Shown piece by piece: positions 42,697-52,176 of a stretch of 64,000 bases of DNA. Origin of the DNA: Mycetocola saprophilus. Lineage in GTDB: Bacteria; Actinomycetota; Actinomycetes; Actinomycetales; Microbacteriaceae. Numbering within the stretch: position 1 is the stretch's first letter; each line of letters opens with the position of its first letter. A program made the translations under genes and the position numbers. Where the stretch lies: the NCBI RefSeq assembly GCF_000718085.1, contig NZ_JOEC01000003.1, positions 124,001 to 188,000 on the forward strand, given 5' to 3'. A model generated the notes under the pieces. That model had not been told where the DNA came from and made no database searches. It was given only the letters and a program-made list of their open reading frames with translations.

Positions 42697-43449
42697 ATGG
42701 TTTCGCTTGATTCAACGCTCATCGTCCTCCCCGCCTATAACGAGGAGGCCTCGGTGGGCGATGTGGTGCGTGAAATCCACGAGAAGCTCGGAGCGGTTGC
42801 CTGCCTGGTGATCGACGATGGGTCCGCGGATGACACCACCCGGGTCGCCCGCGAGGCCGGCGCCACGGTGGTCACGCTGCCGCTGAACCTCGGGGTGGGC
42901 GGAGCGATGCGGGTGGGTTTCCGCTTCGCGTTGGAGCACGGGTTTAGCAATGTGGTCCAGGTCGATTCGGACGGCCAGCACAACCCCGAGTCCGTTCCCG
43001 ATCTGGTGGCCGGGCTGGAATCCGCCGACATCGTCATCGGTGCCCGTTTCGCCGGCAGCGGTGACTACGAGGTACGCGGACCCCGCAAGTGGGCAATGAA
43101 GGTGCTCTCGGCCATCCTCTCCAAGATCTGTGGAACCAGACTGACCGATACCACCTCGGGATTCAAGGCCACCGGTCCGCGCGCCCTGGCGCTCTTCGCC
43201 AAGAACTACCCGGCCGAATACCTGGGCGACACCATCGAGGCCCTGGTGATTGCCGCACGCGCCGACTGTGTCATCGCCCAGATCCCCGTTTCCATGCGCC
43301 CCCGGGCGGGCGGCACCCCCTCGCATAACCCGGTCAAGGCGGCGCTCTATCTCGGACGCGCATTCATGGCCCTGCTGGTTGCGCTGATGCGGCCCTCGGT
43401 GTCGGTGCACACCCCCGAGGCGACCCGTCCCGCAGGCACCACCGCCTAG
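42697..43449 (+). CDS. GT2 polyprenyl-phosphate sugar synthase-like protein (DPM1 type)
   Basis: 250 residues. LIVLPAYNEEASVGDVVREI, VIDDGSADDTTRVARE and VQVDSDGQHNPESVPDLV (DSD metal site) define the dolichyl-phosphate-mannose synthase-like GT2 group. LTDTTSGFKATGPRAL follows the same family. It has no strong transmembrane segments. The next gene encodes a DUF2304 protein, a frequent companion of such enzymes. Likely product: a polyprenyl-phosphate-linked sugar used outside the membrane. Confidence 0.9.
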   Translation: MVSLDSTLIVLPAYNEEASVGDVVREIHEKLGAVACLVIDDGSADDTTRVAREAGATVVTLPLNLGVGGAMRVGFRFALEHGFSNVVQVDSDGQHNPESVPDLVAGLESADIVIGARFAGSGDYEVRGPRKWAMKVLSAILSKICGTRLTDTTSGFKATGPRALALFAKNYPAEYLGDTIEALVIAARADCVIAQIPVSMRPRAGGTPSHNPVKAALYLGRAFMALLVALMRPSVSVHTPEATRPAGTTA

Positions 43450-43472
43450 CCCGGCCCCCGAGAAGGAATGAC

Positions 43473-43877
43473 GTGCACCCTATGAACTTTTTGCCTCAGC
43501 TCCTGGGCATCCTCGCGGCGGTCTTGATTCTCGCGGTGGTGATCGAAATGCTGCGGAGACGACGCATGCGCGAACGCCACGCATTCTGGTGGCTCGGGGC
43601 GGGACTCATCGCGCTCATCGCCGGGGCCTTCCCCTCGCTGCTGGATGGGATTGCCGGTGCCCTGGGCATTGCTGTGCCCCTGAACCTGGTGTTTTTTGCC
43701 AGCGCCGCGGTCCTGTTCCTGGTCTGCCTGCAGCACAGTTCCGAGCTTTCCGAGCAGGAGGAGCGTCTGCGCACCCTGACCGAGGAGGCCGCCCTCGCCA
43801 ACGAGCGGGTACGGGCGCTCACCGAGCGGGTGGAGGCCCTGGAGGGCGATTCCCCGCGTCCGGGGGCGGCCGACTAG
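43473..43877 (+). CDS. DUF2304 domain-containing membrane protein
   Basis: 134 residues from the GTG at 43473, with AAGGA 7 nt upstream (an ATG three codons later is the alternative). Three hydrophobic segments: QLLGILAAVLILAVVIEML, FWWLGAGLIALIAGAF, and LNLVFFASAAVLFLVCL. A coiled coil follows (SSELSEQEERLRTLTEEAAL). It probably anchors or regulates the upstream GT2. Confidence 0.9.
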   Translation: MHPMNFLPQLLGILAAVLILAVVIEMLRRRRMRERHAFWWLGAGLIALIAGAFPSLLDGIAGALGIAVPLNLVFFASAAVLFLVCLQHSSELSEQEERLRTLTEEAALANERVRALTERVEALEGDSPRPGAAD

Positions 43878-43901
43878 TCCGGCACATCATCCGTCCCGCG
43901 C

Positions 43902-43940
43902 AAAACGCCCCGCACCGAATCATTCGGTGCGGGGCGTTTT
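43902..43940. terminator. Bidirectional terminator between DUF2304 and flippase genes
   Basis: A perfect 17-bp or longer stem (AAAACGCCCCGCACCGA with its complement), loop ATCAT, with AAAA/TTTT ends. It lies between convergent genes. Confidence 0.93.
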
Positions 43941-43950
43941 TCTTGCGTGG

Positions 43951-45189
43951 TTAGTTGTTGCCGATGACCGGGGCCTCCGCCCGGGTGCGAACCAGCGTGA
44001 CCGCGTGCACCGCAAGACCCAGCAGCGGAGCCACACCCAGGGCCGTGATGGCCCGAGGCTCGACCGGCAGGGGGAGCAGGAGGATCGCGATCAGGGCCAG
44101 CGCTGAAACCACCCATCCCGCCACAAATGCCGAGTGCAAACCACGCGCGAGGACCGCCGATCCGGTAACACACAGGGCCGCGGTTGCTCCCGCGGTAACC
44201 ACGACGGCCCCGATCAGAAGGCCACCCACCCCGGCATACTTATCGCCGTAGATGACGCCGAGAATCCACGGCCCAAGCCAAGCCGCAAGCAGGCCCAGGG
44301 CCACGCTCCCCACGGCCACGGCCGCCAGAAGCTTCACGATCAGGGTTCCCGTGTGCGGGTTGCCACGGAACCGGCTGATCAGCAGCGACTGGAGCGCCAT
44401 CAACGGAATCACGATCGGTGCACGGGTCAGCATGACCAGCGCGATCAGCGTTGCCCGGGTTGCAATGGGGTCGTGCTGAGAGGTGGCTTGGAATACCAGC
44501 GGGAAGCCGCTGACCAGCACACCCGTGGCGATGGTGGCCACGACCGTGCGCGACACGTTCCAGCTCAGTCGCGGCAGCCCGACGTCCAGGGTGAACGAAC
44601 CGCGAACCCGATGGCGGATAAACGGCCAGTACAGCAGAACCGAGAGCGGGAAGGGAAGCACCACCGCCCACTCGGTCAGCGGGACCGAATCGGCAAAGAT
44701 CGTGATCGGCACCACCATCACCACGCGCAGCACCGCGTCGATGATCATCATCCCGGCCACCGCACGCCAGAACTCGATGCCGTACAGCACCCCGCAGAGC
44801 ACGGCGACGGCAACGTAGCCAACCGCTCCCACGATCATCGCGATGAGGGCAACCCACGGGCCCTCCACAAACAGGTGGGGTGCCCAGACGAGCCCGCTCA
44901 GACCCAGGACAACCGCCAGCCCGCCGGAGGCCCACAGGGTGAATTTCAGGGCACCGGTGGGGCGGGTGGTGCGCACGGGCAGGGTGGCCCGACCGACCTC
45001 CTGCTGGATGCCGCTGAGCCCGGCCACGATCAGATACAGCGTGGACCAGAAGGCCGAGATACGTACCCACTGCTCATCCGAGGTGGTGCCCACCAGGACA
45101 AGCTGGATGACGTACCCGGCGACCCCGGCAATGGCCGTGGCGAGCAGAATCGTCGAAACTGCCCGGCCTCCGCCGGTCGTGGTGGTCAC
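43951..45189 (-). CDS. Wzx-like polysaccharide flippase / membrane protein
   Basis: 412 residues with about 12 transmembrane helices and few charged loops. The pattern fits the oligosaccharide flippase (MATE-like/Wzx) superfamily: AIAGVAGYVIQLVLVGTTSDEQWVRISAFWS at the start, and a closing half with AWLGPWILGVIYGDKY, typical of the YGxxY region. It follows the epimerase gene by 3 nt. It may flip a lipid-linked unit, giving the locus both a flippase and an ABC export route. Confidence 0.75.
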   Translation of the reverse strand: MTTTTGGGRAVSTILLATAIAGVAGYVIQLVLVGTTSDEQWVRISAFWSTLYLIVAGLSGIQQEVGRATLPVRTTRPTGALKFTLWASGGLAVVLGLSGLVWAPHLFVEGPWVALIAMIVGAVGYVAVAVLCGVLYGIEFWRAVAGMMIIDAVLRVVMVVPITIFADSVPLTEWAVVLPFPLSVLLYWPFIRHRVRGSFTLDVGLPRLSWNVSRTVVATIATGVLVSGFPLVFQATSQHDPIATRATLIALVMLTRAPIVIPLMALQSLLISRFRGNPHTGTLIVKLLAAVAVGSVALGLLAAWLGPWILGVIYGDKYAGVGGLLIGAVVVTAGATAALCVTGSAVLARGLHSAFVAGWVVSALALIAILLLPLPVEPRAITALGVAPLLGLAVHAVTLVRTRAEAPVIGNN

Positions 45190-45192
45190 GGG

Positions 45193-46296
45193 TTAGACGA
45201 CCCGCTCGTCCTGGCCGGCGATCCACTCCTGCAGAGCGGCCACACCGGTGCGTACGTTCCACGCCGGCGACCAGCCGAGCACCTCGGTGGTGCGGCTAAT
45301 GTCGGCCCAGGCGTGACGCACGTCGCCATCGCGGAAGGCACCGTTGACGGTGGGTGCCGGGGCACCGTGGTACTCGGCAATGATCTCGGCGATCTGGAAG
45401 ATGGTGGTGCCCACGCCGTTGCCCACGTCGTACACCTGGCCGTTGGTCACGGCCGGGTCGGAGTCGATCACGGCCTCAAAGGCGGTGGCCACATCGTCAA
45501 TGTAGACGAAGTCGCGGGTGATCACCCCATCCTCGTAGACGGGGATCTGCTTGCCGATTTCCGACCACTGCGAGAACAGCGAAACGATGCCGGTGTAGGA
45601 GTTAATCAGGGACTGTCCGGGGCCGTAGACATTCTGCAGACGCAGGATGTTGACGGTGGTGTCGTGGGATCCCGCCCAGGCGGTCAGCAGGTTTTCCTGG
45701 GCCAGCTTGGTGGCACCGTAGATGCTGGTCGGGGTGGGGATGTTGAGGTCCGCACGCGCGGCAACCGGGGCCGCACCGGGGAAGTCCCACTGCGAGGCCG
45801 CCAGCTGAGCGTGGGTGCGCATGCCCGGGTAGAAGTCGGTTCCGTCGGACTCGTGGGTCCAGCGTCCCTCGCCATACACGGCGCGGCTTCCGGCCAGCAC
45901 GATGCGGGCGGGGATCTGTCCGGCCCGGGTGAAGGCGTCCAGCATCTCGGTGGTGCCCACAACGTTCACCCGCGAGTGGCGGCTGGCCTCGGCCAGCGAC
46001 TGGGCGGTTCCGGTCTCGGCGGCCAGGTGCACTACCAGATCAAACGGACCGTGCTCCAGGACGCGGTCCCAGTCCTCGGGGTTCACCACGTCGCCCACAA
46101 TCAGTTCGGCCTTCTCGTGCAGGTCGGCCGGACGCTTGCCGCCCGGGTGGACCTGCGGGTGCAGCGAGTCCATCACGACCCACCCCTCGCTACGGTCGGC
46201 GATCAGCTGCGAGAGTGCGCTACCGATGAAGCCGGCGCCTCCGGTCACCAAAACCTTGCCGAGGGATGCCTTCTGAGTCACGTGATTTCCATTCAT
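45193..46296 (-). CDS. NAD-dependent epimerase/dehydratase (SDR family)
   Basis: 367 residues from the ATG at 46296 (MNGNHVTQKASLGK); a GTG at 46281 is possible. NAD site GGAGFIGS, catalytic pair in SIYGATK (YxxxK), and FVYIDDVATAFEAVI near the end, typical of extended SDR sugar-nucleotide enzymes. The substrate could be an NDP-hexose. It is 3 nt upstream of the flippase gene on the same strand. Confidence 0.92.
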   Translation of the reverse strand: MNGNHVTQKASLGKVLVTGGAGFIGSALSQLIADRSEGWVVMDSLHPQVHPGGKRPADLHEKAELIVGDVVNPEDWDRVLEHGPFDLVVHLAAETGTAQSLAEASRHSRVNVVGTTEMLDAFTRAGQIPARIVLAGSRAVYGEGRWTHESDGTDFYPGMRTHAQLAASQWDFPGAAPVAARADLNIPTPTSIYGATKLAQENLLTAWAGSHDTTVNILRLQNVYGPGQSLINSYTGIVSLFSQWSEIGKQIPVYEDGVITRDFVYIDDVATAFEAVIDSDPAVTNGQVYDVGNGVGTTIFQIAEIIAEYHGAPAPTVNGAFRDGDVRHAWADISRTTEVLGWSPAWNVRTGVAALQEWIAGQDERVV

Positions 46297-46342
46297 TGTG
46301 GGAGTCGATGGGGAATGAATTCCCCTGTCAAGGGTAACGGGT

Positions 46343-47545
46343 TTATACGGAACGGGTGGCATTGGCGACCTCGGTACGCTCCCCGGTGCCGACGAATGGG
46401 GAGCGTAGGCGATCGAACCAGTAGCGGATCCCGCGACCAGGTCCCCAATCCTTCAACCGCATCGCCCACTTTTCGAGCCCGTGCCAGCTAATCCACGCAC
46501 ATCCAAACGCGATCAGGACACACAGCGCGGTCCAGAGCGGATAGCCTAGGTGATGCCAGCCGAGAGATGCGGTGACCTGCTGGGTAAGGAACCCATAGAG
46601 GTACATGCCATAGGAGTAATCGTTTTTGGCTCCGATCCACTGCCACGATTTCGGCAGCGCAGATGCCAAATAGAAGATGAAGTAGGCCGCGGCCGGATAA
46701 CCGAAAAGGTTCAGCCACCCGGTGAGCGCCGCGACCAGGGCGAGAACGCCCGCCAGGATTCCCATCCAATGACGCATCGGAATACGTTTGCCGTAGAGCG
46801 CGGCGCAAGCGCCCCAGAGGAAGATCAGGGTGAGGTCGATGTGGTAGCGGTCAGCGAAGTAGGGAAATGCTGCGAACAGTGGTTCGGGACGGAATCGGGC
46901 GATCAGCGCGATCCCCACAAACCCCAGCGTGGCCAGTGGCACAACCCACTTCGCAAAGCGCAATGCCATCACCAGCACCAACGCGCCAATCATGACGTAG
47001 CAGCCCCACTCATAGGCAAGAGTCCATAGGGAGCCGTTAAACACGCTCGAGGATGTTTCCACACCGTACGGGGTGTTGGTGACAAAGATGTCGAAGATTC
47101 CAAACGGGCCGCCCTGAAGAGTGGCGTTACTCCACACGTAGTGAAAGGGCCCACCGGGAGCGCGCACCCAGTACTCCGCGAGCGGACGCCCCATGCTCAT
47201 CCAGGCGATCGGTCCAACGCCGGCCGCGGTCACCAAAATCACCAGCCACAGCGCCGGAAAAATACGGAGGACTCGTCGCCAAAAGTACTGCACGACGTCG
47301 GAATTCATTCCGCTCTTTGTGATGAGATAGCCACTGATCGCAAAAAACCCCAGCACCGCCAGCCCACCCAGGTTGTCCTGTCCACGGGTGAAGATCACAA
47401 CCGGGTCATGGCCCCAACCGCCCAGCGGAAATGCGTGGGAGAAAATCACCGCTGTCGCCAATACCAGGCGGATTACCCCCAGTGAGTTACGGTGCCCGTT
47501 CAGCGCCTGAGACAGGCTTCCTCGCGGGGTCACTGGGCACACCAC
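46343..47545 (-). CDS. Acyltransferase family 3 (OafA/YrhL-like)
   Basis: 400 residues with about 10 transmembrane helices. NSLGVIRLVLATAVIFSHAFPLGG carries the conserved Arg and His of the family; FFAISGYLITKSG and RRVLRIFPALWLVIL follow. Such proteins transfer acetyl or acyl groups to exported glycans. The start is uncertain: GTG at 47545 is used; other GTG codons lie close by. Confidence 0.92.
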   Translation of the reverse strand: MVCPVTPRGSLSQALNGHRNSLGVIRLVLATAVIFSHAFPLGGWGHDPVVIFTRGQDNLGGLAVLGFFAISGYLITKSGMNSDVVQYFWRRVLRIFPALWLVILVTAAGVGPIAWMSMGRPLAEYWVRAPGGPFHYVWSNATLQGGPFGIFDIFVTNTPYGVETSSSVFNGSLWTLAYEWGCYVMIGALVLVMALRFAKWVVPLATLGFVGIALIARFRPEPLFAAFPYFADRYHIDLTLIFLWGACAALYGKRIPMRHWMGILAGVLALVAALTGWLNLFGYPAAAYFIFYLASALPKSWQWIGAKNDYSYGMYLYGFLTQQVTASLGWHHLGYPLWTALCVLIAFGCAWISWHGLEKWAMRLKDWGPGRGIRYWFDRLRSPFVGTGERTEVANATRSV

Positions 47546-47703
47546 TGATCTGCGGGGTAGGTTTCCATCCGGGATACTCCGTTTCGTTCACACTCGGTTG
47601 CGGATTAATACACCGCGGAAGGGCCCAGATCTTGGGGCCCTAAAATGCCCGAGCAACATAACTGACGCGTGCGGGCGCTGCAAAAGAACGACGGCCCGGC
47701 ACG

Positions 47704-47709
47704 TAAGAT
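47704..47709 (+). promoter_or_regulatory. -10 box TAAGAT of the DUF2142 gene (leaderless)
   Basis: TAAGAT, 7 nt, then the ATG at 47717. The rest of the 171-bp gap shows nothing recognisable. Confidence 0.55.
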
Positions 47710-47716
47710 GGCAAGC

Positions 47717-49372
47717 ATGACTCAACCGGCCTCACGACCAAAATTCCCTGCGATACTCATCATAATTGCCCTTCTCGCGGGATTTGCGACACTGGGGATC
47801 TGGTCCGTGTCCTCTCCGGCCGGATCAAGCCCCGATGATGACTTCCATATGGCTAGTATTTGGTGCGGCCAGGGAGATCGTGACGGACTGTGTGAGCCCG
47901 GCCCCACGGCAGAGACTCGGAAACTACCGGCATCGTTTCAAGAGCTTGTCTGCTACAGCTTCAAGCCCGATGTAGCGGCCAGCTGTCAGGGACCGAACTT
48001 TAATGAGCCGCACAGCAACACGATTACAACCGATCGCGGAAACTTCGGCACTCCGGTGTACCCGGGTGGGTTCTACGCCGTGCTCAGCGTGTTTGCCTCC
48101 GATCACATCACAAGCTCGGCGATTGCGATTCGCCTGTTCAACTCGGCGCTATTTATTGCTCTCCTGGCGGTGGCGGCCTGGGCCCTGCCCCGAAACCTGC
48201 GCTTCCCGTTGATCGGCGGCACGCTGGTCACCGTGATCCCGGTCGGGGCGTTCATGATCGCCTCGGCAAACCCCACCAGCTGGTCGATCACCTCGGCCAC
48301 CGTCACCACGATCGCAATGCTCGGATACTTCCGCACCAGCGGCAGACAACGTTGGATCCTCGCGGCAATCGCTGCGGTGGCGATCCTGATTGGAGTCTCC
48401 GCACGCGGTGACAGCTCCGTCTATGTGATCATTGGTATGCTCGCGGCGAGCGTCCTCGGATTTGGATACAAACGGGCACAGTGGAAAACGCTAATTCTGC
48501 CGGTGGTGGTTTCGCTGATTGCCGTTGTGCTCTATCTCTCCTCGCCGCAGGCAACCGTCACCGCAGATGGCACCGCATTCGCGCATAACAACCCGGGAAT
48601 GGGCCTCGGCACCCTCCTCTACAGCAACCTGGTTGAGCTGCCTCAGCTATGGTCGGGGCTCTTCGGACTGCGCTGGGGCCTGGGCTGGCTGGACACCGCG
48701 CTGCCCGCCGTTTCCTGGCTTCCTCCGCTCGTGGTGTTCGGCGCCATGGTCTTCACCGGCCTGCGCATCATGAACGCACGCAAGTCCGTAGCGATGATCG
48801 GGCTGGGTATCGCGTTTGTGATGATCCCGCTATACGCACTGGTGGCCAACAAGGTTCTGGTGGGTGCCGAGGTCCAGCCTCGCTACCTCTTCCCCATCTT
48901 CCTGATGCTGGTGATCGTTGGGCTGGTTCCCCTGGGCCGACGGGAAATCACCCTCTCCTGGGCGCAGCGTATTGTCATTATCGCGGCGCTGAGCGTTTCA
49001 CAGTCCCTGGCGCTGCGCTCAAACCTCCAGCGCTATGTGGGATCGCACGGATCGCTGAACATTGATTTCGGTGCACAGTGGACGCCCAGCGGCCCCTTCT
49101 CCCCGTTCCAGCTGTGGATTCTGGGCAGCGTACTGTTTGCCGTGACACTGATCGCTCTGGCAATCCTGATGGATCTGCCGCGACGACGAGGATCCGAACT
49201 TCCGCTGCGTGACGAGACGCCCCGCAGCGGCGCGAAAATCGATGCCCCGGCAGCGCAGGCTTCCCAGCCCGCAGCGAGCCTCACAGCGGCGGTCGAAGAA
49301 CCCCGGATTGGAGAACGCTCCCGCGCATCCCACGCCCAGGATGGCGCGGAGGGCCTACCCACGCGCGCCTAG
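47717..49372 (+). CDS. DUF2142-like membrane protein
   Basis: 551 residues from the ATG at 47717; an open frame adds 16 codons upstream but spans the promoter. About 11 transmembrane helices. An extracellular loop after the first helix contains SSPDDDFHMASIWCGQGDRD, with acid residues such as those in GT-C-like glycosyltransferases. Long polar C-terminal tail. DUF2142 proteins are found in polysaccharide loci; a glycosyltransferase role is inference. Confidence 0.75.
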   Translation: MTQPASRPKFPAILIIIALLAGFATLGIWSVSSPAGSSPDDDFHMASIWCGQGDRDGLCEPGPTAETRKLPASFQELVCYSFKPDVAASCQGPNFNEPHSNTITTDRGNFGTPVYPGGFYAVLSVFASDHITSSAIAIRLFNSALFIALLAVAAWALPRNLRFPLIGGTLVTVIPVGAFMIASANPTSWSITSATVTTIAMLGYFRTSGRQRWILAAIAAVAILIGVSARGDSSVYVIIGMLAASVLGFGYKRAQWKTLILPVVVSLIAVVLYLSSPQATVTADGTAFAHNNPGMGLGTLLYSNLVELPQLWSGLFGLRWGLGWLDTALPAVSWLPPLVVFGAMVFTGLRIMNARKSVAMIGLGIAFVMIPLYALVANKVLVGAEVQPRYLFPIFLMLVIVGLVPLGRREITLSWAQRIVIIAALSVSQSLALRSNLQRYVGSHGSLNIDFGAQWTPSGPFSPFQLWILGSVLFAVTLIALAILMDLPRRRGSELPLRDETPRSGAKIDAPAAQASQPAASLTAAVEEPRIGERSRASHAQDGAEGLPTRA

Positions 49373-49408
49373 CCACGCGAAACCACGCTTCGCGCACGCC
49401 ACGCGCTT

Positions 49409-49452
49409 AGCACCGTGCCCCGGTCATCTTTCGATGGTCGGGGCACGGTGCT
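49409..49452. terminator. Hairpin between convergent DUF2142 and GT2-GT4 genes
   Basis: A 14-bp perfect outer stem (AGCACCGTGCCCCG) plus an inner CATC/GATG pair around a TTTC loop, with a 2-nt mismatch. No T-tract. Confidence 0.75.
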
Positions 49453-49466
49453 GAGCTAGCGATGCT

Positions 49467-51941
49467 CTAGCGCGACAGGCGCGACTTTACCTTGCTCAGC
49501 AAGACACGCGGTCCCCCATTTTTGAGGTAGAACCCAACGAGTTCGATGTCCTTGGCGAGGCCTCGCTTACGCTTGCGGACCGTACGTCCGGTCTCGGCCC
49601 GATCCAGACGAGCCCCGGCTGCCACGCGGTCGGGGGCGAAGTGAGCGCCCTCCACAAAGTCAACCAGCGGGGCCAGCACGCGCTCCCACTTGTATTCCTC
49701 ACGTACGCGGGCGACATTTGCCCGTGCGTTAGCGGCAAACTCCTCGTCGAAGAGCACGCGATCCAGGGCGGCAACCAGACCATCCACATCCTCGGCGTCC
49801 ACCGCGACACCCAGCTGGTTACGCTCGACCAGTTCGGCAAAGTGGTCACCCCGGGTGACCACCATGGGCAGCTCGGCCCAGAGGTAGTCGAGGATTCGAG
49901 TGCGGAAGGAGAACGTGGTCTCGATGTGTGAGTAGTGCGTACTCACCCCCGCATCGGCCTCCATCAGGAAGTTCTGCCGGTCGGCGTAGTCAACCCAGGA
50001 TGAGTTGAAGAATACGTTGCGGTCTGCCACACCCAGCTCCGCGGCGAGCGCACGAGACTCGGCGATGATCGCCATCTCCGGCACCCCGGGGTGGGGATGC
50101 TTGGTGCCCTGGAAAAAGAGCTTGACGTTGGGGCGGGTTTCGGCCAGCTTGGCCACCGCACGGATCAGGTTCTTCGGGTCAAACCAGTTATAGACGCCCC
50201 CGCTCCAAAGCAGCAGCTTATCGTCGGCGTTGATGCCGGGCCAAACCCCCTTGAGCACGTCGCGTTCATGCCGAGGCGGCGTCGAGTCCAGACCAAACGG
50301 CACCACGCTAATCAGCCCGGTCAGGTCGGGGTCATCGGCGTAGTTCGCCGGGTTGATCCGGCCAAGCGCCGCCAGCTGTCCCAGATAGAAGTGACGCTGT
50401 CGCTCGGAGGCGCACAGGAAGAAGTCACCCCGCTCAAGCTGTTCGTTGAGGACATCGGTGGCCGAGGACACCTGGCGGGTCCACTCGGCATCGCCGTGTT
50501 CGCGCCCCTGCTCAAGGTGCTCAAGGTGCATCGGGTCATAGATATCGCAGACCAGGACCTTGGTGGTGTTCCGAATCGAGGGGAACATCGCCATGGCAAG
50601 GCCCTGGAACACGATAATGTCCGCCTCGGCTTCGAGCGCCCGCATCGCCTTGTCATCCCCGGGCGCAACGTGCACGATGTCAAACGGCGCGTCAATATCC
50701 TTGACCCCGGCCAGGGTGACCAGGGTAACCCGGCTCGTTACCGAAAGGGCCTGAGCCATATTCCAGGCACGGATCGCCGGTCCCGCCATCTTGACACCGA
50801 TCGGATCACCGGTGATCACCAGAACGTGGCGGTCCTTGGGCCCATCGAGTACCGCAAAGGTCTCTACCAGGTTGACATAGCCCTTGTGGAAGTAGTCACC
50901 GGTGAACGCGGGCGCATCGGTTTCGCCAAAGAGACGCCACAGCGTCGCATCGGAGACCACCCGCTCGGATTGGATCTTTTCCCGGTCGGCGCGCAGACCC
51001 GGAAGCTCGGAAACGAACTGATCAACACCGTAGAGGGTGGCCAGGGTCGACTTGGCAACCTCCTGCATCTCGTCGTCTGAACCGCCATTACGCAGATCCA
51101 GGGAGGTCGAATCTAGCTCGCCACGGGCCACGGCACGACGTGCGGTCAACGCGAGAGCCGCCGCGAGGTTTTCGTGCAGAGACTCCTGGCCGAGGTTCTT
51201 GTACATCGTAAAGAGGGCGTTGCGCTCAAGCAGATAGGTTTCCTTGAACGCACCAAACTTGCTCATCGATGCGTGATGCTTGTGGAAGGCCAGGGACTCG
51301 GGCTCATACACGTAGCGGTAACCGGCCAGGTTCAGGCGCCACCCCAGGTCCACATCCTCGAAGAACATGAAGTAGCGCTCGTCAAACCCGCCCAGCTGAT
51401 CGTAGACGCTGCGACGAACAAACATTGCCGCGCCGGTACCAAACAGCACGTCGTGTACGGTGTCGGGCACGCTGGGCACGGGCTCACCGGTGAGGGGCTT
51501 ATAACCCATGCCATACCAGGTGAGAGCGGCACCGATAAAGTCGACCTTCTCGCCCTCCCAGTCCAGCACTCGACTGGCGACGGCACCAATCCGTGCGGAG
51601 GTTTCAAAGCGAGCGACAGCCGCGGCGATCCAACGCGAATCGGGGCGCGCATCGTTGTTCAAAAAGGCAACGTATTCGCCTCGGCTCTTGCGCACGCCGA
51701 GGTTACACCCGCCGGCAAACCCAAGATTCTCGGCGGATTCAATCAGGGTGATCCCGGTGGCTTCCGCCTTCAGCCGTGCGGCGCTGTCATCACCAGAGGC
51801 GTTTTCCACCACCACGATCTCCAGCCGTTCCTGCGGCCAGTCCTGCTCCTGCAGGTGCCGAATCGCTGCCAACGTGTCATCGGTTCCCCGGAAGTTCACA
51901 AGGATTACGGAGACAACACCACTCTGCCCGTTTGGCAACAC
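49467..51941 (-). CDS. Bifunctional glycosyltransferase: GT2 domain fused to GT4-like domain
   Basis: 824 residues from the GTG at 51941, with AGAGG 5-6 nt upstream. Residues 1-~250 are a rhamnosyltransferase-type GT2: VSVILVNFRGTDDTLAAI, VVVENASGDDS, VAFLNNDARPD, and FFEDVDLGWRLNLAGYRY. After a helical linker, residues ~365-770 form a GT-B domain (VLVITGDPIGVKMAGPAIRA, YDPMHLEHLEQGREHG, LLWSGGVYNWFDPKNLIRAV). The second half is closely similar to the whole of the divergent neighbour. It ends with a basic tail. Two successive sugar transfers by one chain are likely. Confidence 0.92.
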   Translation of the reverse strand: MLPNGQSGVVSVILVNFRGTDDTLAAIRHLQEQDWPQERLEIVVVENASGDDSAARLKAEATGITLIESAENLGFAGGCNLGVRKSRGEYVAFLNNDARPDSRWIAAAVARFETSARIGAVASRVLDWEGEKVDFIGAALTWYGMGYKPLTGEPVPSVPDTVHDVLFGTGAAMFVRRSVYDQLGGFDERYFMFFEDVDLGWRLNLAGYRYVYEPESLAFHKHHASMSKFGAFKETYLLERNALFTMYKNLGQESLHENLAAALALTARRAVARGELDSTSLDLRNGGSDDEMQEVAKSTLATLYGVDQFVSELPGLRADREKIQSERVVSDATLWRLFGETDAPAFTGDYFHKGYVNLVETFAVLDGPKDRHVLVITGDPIGVKMAGPAIRAWNMAQALSVTSRVTLVTLAGVKDIDAPFDIVHVAPGDDKAMRALEAEADIIVFQGLAMAMFPSIRNTTKVLVCDIYDPMHLEHLEQGREHGDAEWTRQVSSATDVLNEQLERGDFFLCASERQRHFYLGQLAALGRINPANYADDPDLTGLISVVPFGLDSTPPRHERDVLKGVWPGINADDKLLLWSGGVYNWFDPKNLIRAVAKLAETRPNVKLFFQGTKHPHPGVPEMAIIAESRALAAELGVADRNVFFNSSWVDYADRQNFLMEADAGVSTHYSHIETTFSFRTRILDYLWAELPMVVTRGDHFAELVERNQLGVAVDAEDVDGLVAALDRVLFDEEFAANARANVARVREEYKWERVLAPLVDFVEGAHFAPDRVAAGARLDRAETGRTVRKRKRGLAKDIELVGFYLKNGGPRVLLSKVKSRLSR

Positions 51942-52176
51942 AGCACCTCTTTCAGTCGAGTCTTGTGCAGTGCCATCCTACCAATCCGTGCCTCGGGCGC
52001 TGCCGAGCACGGCATTCCGGGCCCGTTATCCCGGGCGTGGGCCGCGCAGGCGAGATCCCACCAACGTCCCGGAGCCCCCTGTAAACTGTCTGGTGGCCCG
52101 CGCGCCCGCGTTGCTGAACTGCGGGCTGCACCGAGGCGGTGCCCTTCCCGGAATAGACTTCGAAAGCAGATATCTG

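Noticed and set aside
51508-52176. N-terminal extension of the GT4-like gene (223 codons)
   Set aside because: Antisense to the fused GT2-GT4 gene and lacking any domain; the conserved part starts after the ATG at 52177.
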